NCBI GenBank assembly: GCA_002778195.1
Contig: PCDI01000012.1
Location: forward strand, 381,129-445,128
Length of the DNA stretch: 64,000 nt
Direction of reading: 5' to 3'
DNA from: Raffaelea ambrosiae
Lineage: Eukaryota > Ascomycota > Sordariomycetes > Ophiostomatales > Ophiostomataceae
The notes beneath the pieces were generated by a model. That model was given only the letters and a program-made list of their open reading frames with translations, made no database searches and had not been told where the DNA came from. This document shows, piece after piece, positions 21,776 to 34,457 of the stretch (position 1 is its first letter; every line of letters begins with the position of its first letter). The position numbers and the translations under genes were made by a program.

Positions 21776-24700
21776 TCACTCACTGCCTCCCAACGACCCT
21801 CGCTTGTCGTACGGCGGGAGATGGTGCGGGAAGCCAGAGTCGCTCGGCGTGCTCGGGCCCTTCACAGACGGTGGACCCAGTGGGAACTGAGCCAGTGGTG
21901 CCTGTGCTGGGCTCTGCATAGGCGGTGCGGCCATCGAGCCTTGGACCGAGGGCATGCCATAGCCTGGAGGGCTGGTCATGGGCGGCGTCTGCACCGGTGA
22001 TGTCTGCATCGGTGATGTCTGCATCGGCGATGTCTGCAGCATCGTCATGGGCATCATCGGTGATTCCTGCGTCATCATCATGGGCTGAAATTGCTGAGCC
22101 TGCTGGAATTGCTGAAATTGCTGAGCTTGCTGAGCCTGCTGAGCCTGCTGAACCTGTTGAGCCTGCTGAACCTGTTGAGCCTGCTGAGCCTGTTGAGCCT
22201 GTTGAGCCTGCTGAAACTGTTGAGCCTGTTGAGCCTGTTGAGCCTGTTGAGCCTGTTGAGCCTGTTGAGCCTGTTGAGCCTGCTGAGCCTGCTGAGCCTG
22301 CTGAGCCTGCTGAACCTGTTGAGCCTGCTGAGCTTGTTGCGTCTGCTGAGCCTGCTGAGCTTGTTGCGATTGGCTGCCGCCTGATCCCGATCCGTCACCG
22401 GTCACTTGTGCTCCAGTATCTGGGTCAATGAGCAGGCCCATCGCCTGCAAGTCTCGCTGCAGGGCGACCAACTCTGGATGCTCTGGCGCCTTTCCCACTT
22501 CCACCATTCCATACAACGGCATGTAGATCTTATCCGGTGCCTTCGAACCCTTAGACCGGCTGCTATAGCTAACAGTGCCAGAAGACGTCAAGCCCAGTCT
22601 GAAGGCATGCAAGGCAAGGTTCAGAGCCTTGTCCAATTCGGAGTCTGGTTTCACAGGCTCATGCACAGGCGGTGGCTCCTGCAGCCGCATGTTGTACAGG
22701 CCTCTGAGGATACGCAAGTCGTAGTCGAGCGCGTTGTTGGGCTGTGCAACGACTTCGAAAAAGCTGATTGTCTTGCGGAACAAATCGTTCAGGAGCTCGG
22801 CGGAGACGAACCGCCCTAGAATCGGGTCCCGCTCGATTGAATCCAAGACAAGCAAGTTGCCCCATTGCCTGCGTATAAAAATGTTAGAAAGAAGACGCCG
22901 GGGAAAAGAAAACCCGGCAGCTCGCCCTCGACTCCCTGGTTCTCTACTTACGCATGTGCTGTGCCAAATACATTGGTGATGATGAACCGCTTTTCGGAGA
23001 GACCATGGAACGCACGTGTGCTCTCGATCAGGGCCTTGATGGCACGCTGGGCAAACTGAATGCTCAGCGTTGAGAGCGCCTCCACGCCGGCAAATTTGTC
23101 TTCGTTATTGGAGTGCATCTTCCTTCGTTTCGGGTCATTGGCTTCCTCGGCCTCCCGCTGTTTCCTCCAATAGTTGTATTCGAGGATGCGCTTGACGAAG
23201 AAACGGTGCGTCACGTTCTGTGCGCCCCAATACTTGGCGCGTAGCCGAGCCCCCAGGATGTCAGTGGCCGGCGGGTCGTTGTCGTTGAACGAAAAATATG
23301 CCGGAACCCACCGATGCGTCTGTAAGGCATCCGCAAGCACGTGCACTTGCTTAATGTTGGGCACCTTCCTGTCTTCCACGCCGCTGTACAAGTTCTTGTG
23401 AATTTCGTTGAGCCGGTTTCTGAGATATAACTGTGCTGCATAGCTTTGTAGCACACGCTCTTCCAGACCCTGCCTCAGCGATAATCCTGAATCAGGATAT
23501 GGCATGTGGTGTTCGTAGGCCAGGATGCCAGACGGCGGCAGTTGCAGCTCGGCCAAAATGTCACTGTACAAGACCATTGTCAGCTAGGCCAAAGGCAATA
23601 TGGTGAATATGGAATGAGCAGCAAAAAGGAGAGAAGACAGACCTTTCCAGCTGTAGACAGGTCCAAAAGGCAAAAGTGTACTGGTTGTCCTGTTTTGAAC
23701 GCAGCTTGTGTAAATCGGTCCTCATTATACCGTAACGGTGGAAATGCCTGTTGCGATCATTCAATTAGCACTATATATTGGAGAGATTCTCGCAACTCGC
23801 AACTCGGGGTCGGGGTCAACATCGAGAATACGTACGGTCGAAGAAGAGTTTGTAGATGGCGGCCTGCCATAGCCACATACTCCAGGCTCTGGATAGGCCG
23901 GGCCAGCTGACCATAATATAAGGACCCGAGAATCAACACCCACACAAGCTTCAACTCTCGGCCGCCTATGTGGTTGCCAATGATATCGCAGGCAACGGCA
24001 AAGTAGTCCATGCCCGGGATGTAGTCCACATTTCTCTTCATGTGGTGGCCTTTCAGGGGTTTGGGGTATGCCTGCGACTGGCTGTTGCTCTGGCTGTTGT
24101 TGCTCTGGCTCTGGCTGGCACTTTGGCTCTGCAAGGACGCCCGACGACTCATCGGGTGGCGGTCGCCGCTCTGGTGCCCCGAGGAAGGCGAGTCCTGTAC
24201 CGAGGATGGCGAATATCCGTTCGCCTGTGGGGACTGCAGGTTGGCGGCTTCGGCCGCGTGTTCAGGTACAACATCTGGAAGTCGGTCCTTGAGCAAGCAG
24301 ATCTTGCCGAGTGCTAGCACGACAAGCACAAGAGCACTCTCGATGTTGCGGAATGGCTGGCCTGGCTTCAGAGGCTGCGTGGAAGCACTTGCGGCGGTGG
24401 TGGCACCAGGGCCTTCGGTAACCGGCGACCGCTTTCTCTTCAAGCTGCCTTCGACTGTGGGCGACTCCGGCGTGCCAACAAAGTGCGCCACAGGCGCCGA
24501 CACCCAGGAACGAGCTGTGGGCGAGGGAGAGGCGTGGGGAAACGTCTTTAGGAAAATCGTAACCATAGCATGCAGTTCCTTTGGAATGATGATGGGGTGG
24601 ATGTTCTGAACGTTGTCCTCGTAGCTCTTGACGTACTTCCACACTCGTTCAGGGGTGAGGTCCAGTTCGCCAATAGGGTGCGTATGGGACGAGGGTCCCT

Positions 24701-27370
24701 TGTAGTCGACGGAGCCCGGAAGGGCAAGAGCGCCCGTCTGGCCCCAGATCTCGCCCGTCAGAGTCGACGATGTTTCTGACATGTCGTCAAAGTTGTCCGA
24801 ACTGTGCGAGCTGCTCCGGCTGTACGGCATTCTGTTGTTGGGGTTTGCATCTCTAGCAAAGTCGTCTTGGATAGACGCTCCCTCGCGTGTGGTAAGCTGC
24901 CGATCCCTGCCGGTCAAAGGCTGCCGGTCAAAGCCCTCGCCACGGCCGTAGAAGCGAATGCTGCCTCTTGCTTCTTCTTGGCGAATGGGGTATTCCCAAG
25001 GGTACTTGATGCCCTCTGCATCCAAGAGATGGCTGACACGCTCGTTGATCGAGGGCCACGTTAGTAGCAGACCGGCCAAGGTCCTATGGTAGGCGGGTAT
25101 GGCGGGCTCTCCGGGTGGCACTGGGGGGCCCGGTTCTTCTATATTAATCCGATAGTCGTCCTGCATCTGGCGGGTGATCTTTTCTGCCTCGGCAGGCTGG
25201 AGGGCAATCTGGGAGTCTCCATCGTCTCCTCCTGCAGCAGCGTCGGGCAGCTCCTCCTTTGCCATGTCCACGTCGTTCAGGGTCAGCGAGCCGTCTTTAG
25301 GGTACTCGGGGTCGAAGATAGGCTCTTCTGCATCCCGTGGTTGCTGTTCCTCTTCGCGTGACTCGATTGCTCTGAAGTTGGCGTTTGGTAGGGCTTGCTG
25401 CTGTTGTACAGCCGACTCCAGCATAGACATTCGGCGGCCAAGGACGTTGAATTCTTGTTGGAATTCATGGCGAACATGTTGGAATTCATGGCGAACATTT
25501 TGCAGCATCTCACTCATATCACTCTTCATCGAAGCGAGGCTTTCCAATATATCGGCAGCCATCTTGTCTTGCCTACGAGAGGGAGGGTTGGGTGTTAGCA
25601 TCTGGCCAGCGGCTGTCGTTGTTGTTGCCCGGTGACTGGGTTGTCAGCTAAAGAGAGAGTAAAGGGTGTTTCAACGTACTGTTTAGGCACCGGATCCCGG
25701 TATTTGCACTCGATGTTCTTTTCTCGGCAATTTTTGCATGGCTTCGTTTCATCACACTTTGCCTTGAGTGAACGGCAGCTATCGCACGCCTGTAGAAGAA
25801 GTGCGTGAGTATAGAACTGCAAAGCAAAGCAAAAGAAACGGTTTCTTCGATTTCTAATTCAAACGCAGGTCCGATGCTAGTAGGGAGGTGTTCTCGCAAG
25901 ACGGCTGATCAATGGACCATTGAATGCGTAGAGCTCTGACCGCTACTGGTTGCCCCTTCGCTTCACCCCTCCCCCCCCCCAAAAAAAGAAAAGAACAAGA
26001 AGAATGTTGCTTTTTTCTCCACTTACCTGAGAAGCCCGCTGGGGTTTCTTCTTCCCAGCCGTGGCGTAAGGCACAGGGTAGACAACATCTCCAGACTGCG
26101 ACACTGGTGGTGGCTGTTGACTGTAGACTGCCGGCTCGTAGTGATGGCCTGGCCCCATGCTGGTCGTGGGCGTCGGGGGGTACGCTGGAGGGCCGTACAT
26201 GTTGGCGACGGCTCCGGGAGCTGGAACAACCCCCGTAGGCGGAGGAGGCGGTGGAGGCTGTGCCTGTGGTGGCGGTGCTATGGAGTGCGCATGCGGATGG
26301 ACGCCGGGCTGGCCCAAAACATGTGTAGGAGAAGGCTGCTGGTGGTGGCGGTGATGCTGCTGCTGCTGCTGCTGACTCGGATGTTGCAGGTGTGGTGGAG
26401 GTTGCTGCGACGGCTGGTTCTGTGGATAGGGTTGCTGCTGGTGCGGATGAGGATGCTGGTGCTGGCTCGGGCTCTGCAGAGGCGGCGGCTGCTGTTGCTG
26501 CTGATGGATCACCTGTGGTGGTGGTGGTGGCGGCGGCTGGAGCGGCTGCGTCCGCGGGCTCGGGCTCGGGTTGGCAAGATGATCAAAACTCATCTGCCTC
26601 CGGCTGTCGAGCTGGTTCTGGGACGGGGTCGGCGGTGGGTGCAAGGCCGAGGCGGAGTCTGGCCGGGCAAGACCGTCTTCGCTCGGATGCTTCTCCCGCG
26701 ACGGATAGGGCGCGGTGTTAGACGGCGAAAGGCGGGGGGCGGGCGAGGGCGGTGGATGGCGGTAGTCCTGGCGGTAGTAGTCCTGCTGGCGATGGTCCGG
26801 GTACTCTGGTGGGCGGTGGTCCTGGCGATAGTCGAGGCGCGGGTCTGGATGTTGGTCAGGGCGGTAGTCGTGTCGTTGATCATGGGGAGGGGGGGCAGCA
26901 TAAGACGGCTCTGGCTCGTAGTGCCGGCGATCCTGTGGATATGGAGGACGAGCCTGTTGTTGTTGTTGTTGTTGCTGCTGCTGCTGCTGATGGGATGGGG
27001 GAGGAGGAGGGGGGGGGAGCGAGTGGGCGTGGGTGTAGGAGAGAGCCGAGCCAGGTGTGGGTGAGGCAGGAGAAGAAACGGGAGGAGGGTCGGAGGGACG
27101 AGGGAAGGGGTAGGAGGACTGATATGGACCCGGGTGCGTGGGGTGGTGCGGTGGTTGCGTTTGCGGTTGCGGTAGTGGTGGTGCCTGAGGAGAGGCGGCG
27201 ACGGAATTAAGGTTGGCCTGGGAGCCACGATGATGGGTAGCGGTGGTGGTAGCAGGTCCGGTCAACCATGGCGATGCGGCAGAGCCAGTCGAGAGACGGG
27301 GCTTCTTGGGTTCTGGGCCTGGGTCCATGGTTGCGGCAGTGCTAGACGAGGCAGGAGGCGCCGCGTGCAT
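21776..27370 (-). CDS. Zn(II)2Cys6 fungal transcription factor, 1666 aa
   Basis: Six exons on the minus strand: 27370..26027, 25789..25680, 25572..23836, 23747..23643, 23563..22952 and 22868..21776. Introns of 237, 107, 88, 79 and 83 bp all have canonical GT..AG ends, and phases close throughout. The binuclear zinc cluster CDSCRSLKAKC..CKNCREKNIEC has Cys at 450, 453, 460, 466, 469 and 476, followed by a basic linker and a coiled-coil-like segment (ADILESLASMKSDMSEML). The fungal-specific activator region spans the later exons (TFAFWTCLQLESDILAEL across a splice junction). Residues 1-448 are Pro/Gln/His-rich; the last exon carries a long (QQA)n tract and Met/Pro-rich tail. It is a nuclear DNA-binding regulator with targets unknown. 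The second Met at 27328 (MDPGPEPKKPRL) may be the real start, giving 1652 aa. The orthologue is not identified. Confidence 0.9.
22089..22373. repeat. 9-bp tandem repeat encoding (QQA)n
   Basis: About 30 copies of a 9-bp unit (plus strand TGAGCCTGY with variants) lie inside the last exon of the zinc-cluster gene, where they encode QQA repeats with occasional V or F. Other frames read poly-Leu/Ser or Arg/Leu/Asn. Confidence 0.95.
26354..26374. repeat. CAG/CTG run (poly-Gln, exon 1 of the zinc-cluster gene)
   Basis: Seven CTG triplets on the plus strand encode a Gln run in the N-terminal region. A second such run lies at about 26956-26990. Confidence 0.9.
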
Positions 27371-30300
27371 TTAATACCACAGCAGAGGTGTGGAAGTTGA
27401 CCACATCAGGCGCGGAAGGGGGGACAAGACTGGGGGTACGGGTGAGATACACAGAGACTGGCTGGGCCTGGCAAGGTTCAAGCAGGCTGCAAGCAGGTCC
27501 AAGCAAGGCGCGCGGGCGGATGAAGTGCTGATAACAAGTAACAGCTATTTTGGGGAGAGGAAGACGAGCGAGCAGGGCGAGCAGGCCCTGGGGGGTGTGT
27601 GGCTAGCAGATGCCGATGCAAGACCGGCGGCGCGCAAGAGCAGAGGAGGAGCGTTTGGGTTTGCCAACGTCTGGATGACCAAGTTTCATTGGCTGCAGAC
27701 GGAAAGGCGCCGAGGTCCGCACAAAGAAAGAAAGAAAGATGAGAAAGAGGGCGAAAACTGAGGACAGCCGCGAACGCAAGGAGTGTAACCCAGAGAGGAG
27801 AGGGCTGGGGAGAGCGTGCGAGGGGGGGGGGGTGTCCAGATGAAAAGGAAGGGGAAGGGGAGGGGGGCGTGTGAAAGGCAAAGACGTTTGTTTGTACTGC
27901 TCGTGTCGGGCAGAGACAGAGCCGGGGTGGGCAGCGTTGAGGTGTACGAGTTTGGATTGGGCAGGGCGTGCGAGCAGGCACAAGCAGAGGAGGAAACTTG
28001 GAGATAGTTACTATGTAATACTTGGAGAGACACTTGGAGAGACACTCTGGGGGCGGCGGGCCCAAAGGCAGACTCGAAGGGGGGGGGAGCGCAATCCCAG
28101 TGCGGAGGACAACGCGATCCAGGCGGAAGCGCTAGCACAAGAGCTGGCGAGGTAAAAGTAACGTGGAGGTACTTTCGCAGAAACAAGCACGGGGCACTGG
28201 ATCGGGGCGCGAGGAGAGATGAGGAGACCAGGCGCGACCCAGCAGACGGAAGCAGTCTAAGGCGACCCGAAGGACCGGCCAGGCCAGAGGAGCCAAGGCA
28301 AAGGAGAGGAGGGTGGGCTCGCAAAGCCACAGCGTCCCAGGGTTAATAGGAGGCGATCTGGTCAGGCGAAGACGAGGACAGGATGACAGCCTGCTAGAGT
28401 GGCACTGGGAGCCAAAGGAGGTAGCTCCGGGGACCAGCGAGTGACACAGGGCCAGGTGCGATCAGGAGAGCAGACCCAGAGGGCGGACCCAGAAGTCAAA
28501 CCAAGGAACGGGGACCCGGGAATTGGAAGCTGGGAGCGCAGACCAGAAACGCAGGACCAGGAAAACCCAGAGAGCCCAGGAGCCAAAGTCTGTCGCAACA
28601 GCACGGCGAGCGCGAGGACTGGCCGAGAATCTCGTGAAGGGTGTGATGGAGAGGGGGAGGATAAAAAAAAAACAAAAGAATGCGAGACCCCCTTTAGAAT
28701 GCGAAGAAACAAGAAACCAGGGAAAAAAAAGGAAAGAAAAAAAAAAGAGTCAAATTGGTCCAGAGGAGTCAATGGGACGACAACGGCAAACGGCGGGCGG
28801 GTTGGCCAACGGTATGGAACGGCTCTTGGGGTACGGAAATATTGCAATAGCATTCGACCAAGGCGGCGGGAGCATTAGCTCGGCAGGTGGAGACCATGGG
28901 ACCCAATGGATCAACACGCAACAAGGGCCCTCCAGTTGTCTGGTTGCGGGTGGCCGTGGTTGCTTTGGGTGCTTGGGAACACACTCTTGGACTAGAACGT
29001 GGCCAGAGCTAGCAGCAGGCGAGACCAGGGTTTCATGGCTTGCTAGGGGCTTGTTAACCCTTCAAAGGCGCGAGGCTTTTGAGTTGCAGGAGGAAGGGGT
29101 GTGTAGCGTGTGGCCGCAAAGGGGGAGGGGGGGTGGAGCGAAGAAAGAAGAAAAAAAATAAAGGCCGAGAAACGAAAGAGAGACGAGAACCAGAGGGGAC
29201 GACTGCCAGAAGGGCGAGCGACGGGAGCAGCAAGCGCAGGGAGTTGGGGGGTGAGTCCAGGTGGGGGCAGAAGAGAGCAGCTGGAGCTTGGACGTCTAGT
29301 AGAGGAAAGGCGTGGTGGACGTTGTCGTCGAGGAGGAGCAGAAAGGCTGCCTGACTGGTCGAGATGAACTGTCGAGCAGGGATGGTGAGATGGCTGATCT
29401 GGTTGGGCGATGGCGGCGAGGAGAGCCGGAGACAGAGAGCGGTCCTAGGAGGCAGTCCCCAGGAGGTCCCAGAATATGGCCGCAGATGGCCCCAGAAGAC
29501 GGCCAACAAGACTGGACCGTCAGACCAGCGAGCAGGGTCGGGCCAGCGAGCAGGCAAGACGCGGCAACGGGGGAGTAGCGTGGTGCGCGATGGGGGAGAC
29601 CACCCGTCGGAAAGAAGCAATGCGAAATAAGAATCAAGGGAGCAGTAAGAAGAAAAAAAAAGAGGAGGCAAAAAAAAAAAGAAAAAAAAAAGAGGAGACG
29701 GAGAAAGGCGGCGCTGACTGATTGACGAGGCAGCTCTGCTTATGGCGGAATGCGTGGTGATATGCGACGGGGCCAGGCTAAAAAGCTTGGACGCAGAATG
29801 GCCAGGAGAACGAAGAGCAGCAAATGAATGGGAGTGGAGGCGGGCGGAGCGAGAACCAAGAGCTCTCAGTGGAGATGGGCGGAGCGGGCGAGAGCGCGAG
29901 ATAGCAATGCGTGGACGAAGCAGGCCAAGACAAAAGAGGCACGCGAAGCCGAAAGTGGACAACAGCCAGCAAGAGAGAAAGAGCTCGAGAAAGGCACGAG
30001 GGAGAAGGAAGCTAGCTAGAGCGCGGGAAGAGGCGCGGATGGGCGCGCGAGGGCGATCTAGTTGTCTCACGCAGCAGAGGGAGGGCCTTTATCGAAGAGG
30101 CGCGCGAGAGAGGCCAAGAAGACCAAAAAAAAATAAGACAGCACAAAGGAAGAAGAAAAGACACCAGACAACTGGAAAATGCAATAGGGGGAATATGGGA
30201 GTGTAAAAATACGGACCAAAAAAAACCAGAGAAAAAAAAAAGAGTTAGAGATATAACTAACTGACCATCATCCACCCTACACGTGCTCGCGGCGTGCTGC

Positions 30301-30500
30301 AGAGGGAAGGAGCACCCAAGCAGCAGTAGGAAGGAGCAACCCAAGAGCTGTTTGGCGGTGGTCGCGAATCTGCGCAGCAGCTCCCCGCAATCTGGACCTG
30401 AGACAGCACCAGCGACACAACGGACCCGGCGGAGGACGAGCTGTGTCGCCAATTGAGGCTGCGTCCGAAGACCGTGTCAGATACCTATTAGTCAAGATGC
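27371..30500. other. Purine-rich (plus strand) upstream region of the zinc-cluster gene
   Basis: I see no gene. The plus strand is strongly A+G-rich, so the transcribed minus strand is pyrimidine-rich, mirroring the 1-3101 leader of the first gene. Open frames here (for example the 338-codon minus frame at 29054-30070) are Leu/Ser/Arg/Pro-rich and have no recognisable domain. The region is probably a long promoter and 5' leader of the regulator; how far the transcript extends is unknown. Confidence 0.5.
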
Positions 30501-31828
30501 CCCCCGCGGCTGGCGCCCCAAAGTCCTGCAGGCGACAGGTCAACATCCGTCGAGCCAGGAGCCCAGTCGACACCCAGCAGTGACAGGAGCATGCGAGCAC
30601 ATACATACATAGCAGTACTCGTACATAGTTACTCGTCGTAGAGAGACAGGGGACGGTTTCCCTGTACGATGCGTCTTGGCACAGCCACCCCCCCGGTCTC
30701 CAACGGCACAGAGGACGTCTGGTCTGGGTCAGCAGTTCCCAGCAAGAGCACAAGAAGGGAGCTGTTCCGCCTCTGGTCCTAGCTTTCCGCGCTACCGAAA
30801 TCGTGAAGCAACCTAGCGTCCACAAAGCAAATGAGGTCCTCGGGTGGAGAACGGTAGTGGACAAAGAGTGGGGCGCCAGCGGACACAGACGGGAGACGGG
30901 AGACCAGAGACCCAGAGCACGAGTAGAGCAGGGCACGACAGAACCAGAAACGGGGAACACAGAACAGAGAGAGCAGGCGGGACCGAACAAGGCCGGCCAA
31001 AGAGACCGAACAAACATGGCCTGTGCGGCTGTGATCAGGGTATGATGTGACTGATGGATATACCACAGTACGAAAGTCTGTTATCTACGCGCTTTGGTCA
31101 GATTGTGTTCTTTGTGTTCTTTGTGATCTTCATTGCATAGTGCTATAGTACTATTATGTTCATCTGTTCTGTTGATCTGCTCTTCTTCTGCTGTTCTTCG
31201 CTTCAGTTCTTCTGGCTCTTCCCCCCCTTTCTCCTGCTCTTCTCCCGTCTAGCCTTCTCTGGCCTACGCCCGAACACACAGTGTTCTCCTCCGACTCTAT
31301 TATTTCGTATTCCCAGGCTCCGTGGCCTCTGCTGCGGCTTCAAGTACAACTATATCTCGTACATGTCAGATTGGCCACAAATACACTGCAACATAGCTTC
31401 TTGTCTCTGGGTCACCTGCACTGCTCCAGGTGATGGTTATGTGCACTAGCTGTTTGATTGGCCGGGACCAGGGTTCTGGGTGCACCTGTACCAGGAAAAG
31501 GCAGCAGGATAACCTGTGTACGCGCAGTGGGCTACATGGTAGGAGCACGCATTCGTACACCGCCGTCATAGCAGCCCACCGCTTGCTACATAGTAAGATC
31601 GCCATAGTAATAAGAGGAATCAAAAGAAAAGGGTGGTATTTCCGTCCCAAAAGAGATGCGGCTGGAACACTTGGGCAGGCCTGCGAGAGACCAGACCCGA
31701 CCCGACCACGCCTGGGCACTGTGCGCTTCCGCTGCGATCCGCTGCAAAAGCAAGGGGGGTCACTAGCTGGCATGCGCACGGAGTACCGCCAGGCTTTGCC
31801 GGTCACAAGGTGCATGAAAGTACGTGCC

Positions 31829-31870
31829 AGTGTGCTTGCAAAAGTGTGCTTGCAAAAGTGTGCTTGAAAA
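31829..31870. repeat. 14-bp tandem repeat, three copies
   Basis: Unit AGTGTGCTTGCAAA, two identical copies and a third ending in GAAAA. Non-coding. Confidence 0.9.
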
Positions 31871-32030
31871 GGTGCTGGAAGACGCTTCGAGTGTTGGTCC
31901 TTCCTCCGACTTGACTCCCAACAGACACGCCACGCCCACACCCTAATACTGCCCACCGTTTCCCGGTCGCTGGTTCCTGGATTGGCGGCAAAACGGCCGC
32001 CCTGCCCGCCGCCCATCAGCGCCCAACTTT

Positions 32031-32070
32031 GATTTTTGGTTTTGGTTTTTGGTTTTTGGTTTTTGGTTTC
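32031..32070. repeat. TTTTTGG heptamer repeat
   Basis: About five near-perfect copies of TTTTTGG. It is not a telomere repeat (that would be TTAGGG), merely simple sequence. Confidence 0.85.
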
Positions 32071-34109
32071 TGGCAGCACGAGTCCGCCCCCCTTCACCCC
32101 TTCGGCTTCAGGGCGATAGCGCCCACGCTAGAGCCAGCGCTACAGGCCACTAACCGCACTAACAGGAAAATATCTGGTATCATTTTTGTTGTTTTTTTGG
32201 CCTGCAATGCGGTGCCTGCAACGGCCCAAAACTGTCGTCCAAATGCTTGGGACGCCGTGGAAAGTACATAATAGCACGCCAACCTCTTTCCGGCATTGTA
32301 CGGTGTACCGGATCCGTTCTTTTGCGGCAGGCAGACACGGTAAGATACACTCGCCTCACGGACATGGTTGACAGCCAGCCAAACTTTGGTTCCATGCCCC
32401 CCAATTCCCTGCACCCAAAGAAGATGTTTTTTTTATGGCAAGATACTATGTACATCGACCTATTATCTGACATGCTGCATGCAGCGACACGGGGTGCAGC
32501 AAATCCCACAGACTGCCAACTAGGCGCCATGCATGTGCATGTGTCTGAGATCCTGGCTGGAACTATGCCATGTTCATGTACAGCATATTAGGACAGACAG
32601 CAGAACCATGTGCCGCATATCGAGATAGCAGAACCACGTTTCAACAGATACAGCAGAGATCCGTCTCCGGAATGCTATGTATGCCCCCCCCCCCGGTGTC
32701 ATGAACTTGTCTGGGGTACGCGCATTTCATCTTACATTGTCACTATCGTACGTACTGGTATCACCGAGCTTGTACATGTATTGTCTGTCCCTCCTCCCTA
32801 TTCATACCACGCAGTATACGAACTCTGTGGAACATGCTCGCTGTGCGTCTCTTCTATGCCCTTCTCTCAGTCTCATCCGTCGGCTGCAACGGAAACGAGA
32901 GACAATATAAAGAGACATTAACGGCTGCACGTCTCCGTGTTTGTGGCGACACAGAACCTCCTCATCCATGGGCTATCCCTGTCATGGTGCACTCGTGACC
33001 TCGTCATCGCCAGCACCTAGGGAAAGTGGGCGGCAATAGGCAGGCTTCCTCTATTTTATTTTTTTTATTTTTTATTTCTATTTTAATTTTATTGTTTTGT
33101 CTTCTGTTTGTTTTCGCATCTCCCGTGTTAACTACTATGTACTATTGCTGCGTATCGTGTAGTTACTATGTACCCAGATAGAGACCGGGGGCTGGTGGGA
33201 AGTGGGCTTGGACCTTCCCGCCACATCCCGGCCAGATGCCGCTCTGAGACAGTCGAACATCATGTGACTGTGTCTGTGCACAGGCGGGCTGTCACTCCGA
33301 AACGAGCAAAGATGGTCAGTCACGAAGACGAGCCACAAGAGAGAGAGACGACCGGTTTGAGGTTTTTTTTTTTTCTTTTTGCCTCTGTATCCAAGACACT
33401 CGCAAGAAAACCGAGGGTCGGAAAACATACATAATCTGGTTTGGGAGAGGAGCATAAAAAAAAACAGGGAACGGGCAGACGCTGCCGGGACACCCACCGG
33501 TTTACAGACGCAGTTGCACATTCAAATGATCCCTGTCTGCTCGGGCTCAACTTTTTTTTTCTGCATCCCACCGGGCTGGCGTACCATCGCGGGGCCAAGA
33601 CTTTGATAATGTATGCAGAGGAGAGGCAGGTTTGTCTAGTGGATGTGGTGGCATACTACGTGGTGTATGAGCTGCATTGTGCTGTGCGTGCGTACGAGTA
33701 TAAGCTAAAACGTAGAAATACAACCAAAAATGTTTGATTTCTGTCCAACGAGATGCGGCCAGTGCTCCATTTCTGTCCTGCGAGATGCGAAGTGCATCAA
33801 GCCTAGAGGGGAAGCATGGGAAGAAAAAAATGAAGATGCGTGCCCCTTTTTAAAAAGTTGGAAAAAAAAACCCTCAAAAATCCTACGCATGTTAGTTACG
33901 CTGCGTCAGGACAACAACTGCAAGTCAAGGAGAGAAGAAGAAGAAACGCCCTTTGGTGAAGTGCACACCCCTTCTGACCTCCGCCTCTTGGGGGTCTCTC
34001 TTTTGGGTCTTATTGGGAATGTTTACCACGTAGGTTGGGTGACATTGTGAATGCATGTCTTACAATTTTGGCGGCGAATCTGTTCAGTTGCTGGGTTTCT
34101 GCGGCCTGA

Positions 34110-34175
34110 AACGAAGTGGCTTTTCTTTTTCTTTTTCGTTTTCTTTTTCGTTCTCTTTTTCTCTCTCTCACTCTC
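34110..34175. repeat. TTTTTC/TCTC pyrimidine tract
   Basis: Repeated CTTTTTCTTTTTCG units run into TCTCTCTCACTCTC. Non-coding. Confidence 0.8.
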
Positions 34176-34442
34176 TTATTTCCCTTTGTTTGTCTAATTC
34201 CAACGCCACCCCCGGTCGAATCTCTTCTTTTCGACAAGTGCCGGTTGTAACTTTCTTTCCTTAGTGCTTCGTAGCGACACTTCTTTCTTTTCTTTTTTTT
34301 TCCTTCATTCTTCTTTTTGTTTTGTGCTTTTGCGCTCAGTCTCCCTTGGCTTTGTTTCTTTTTGCCCTTGTCACCGCCACTTCAACGGCGGCGGTGTGTC
34401 TTGTCTGCATGGGCGTTTTGTAAGTGTGCTTGGAAGAGCGTG

Positions 34443-34457
34443 TACGAGTACATAGTA
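34443..34457. repeat. Composite word TACGAGTACATAGTA, copy 1
   Basis: A 15-bp word that fuses TACGAGTA and TACATAGTA. The identical 15-mer recurs at 40283-40297. Confidence 0.9.

Noticed and set aside
26117..27064. 315-codon plus frame rich in Arg/Leu/Val
   Set aside because: It is antisense to exon 1 of the zinc-cluster regulator.
29054..30070. 338-codon minus frame
   Set aside because: Leu/Ser/Arg/Pro low-complexity translation of a pyrimidine-rich leader, with no domain and no splice partner.
32031..32070. TTTTTGG repeat as a possible interstitial telomere
   Set aside because: The unit is not the TTAGGG repeat of filamentous fungi; it is simple sequence.
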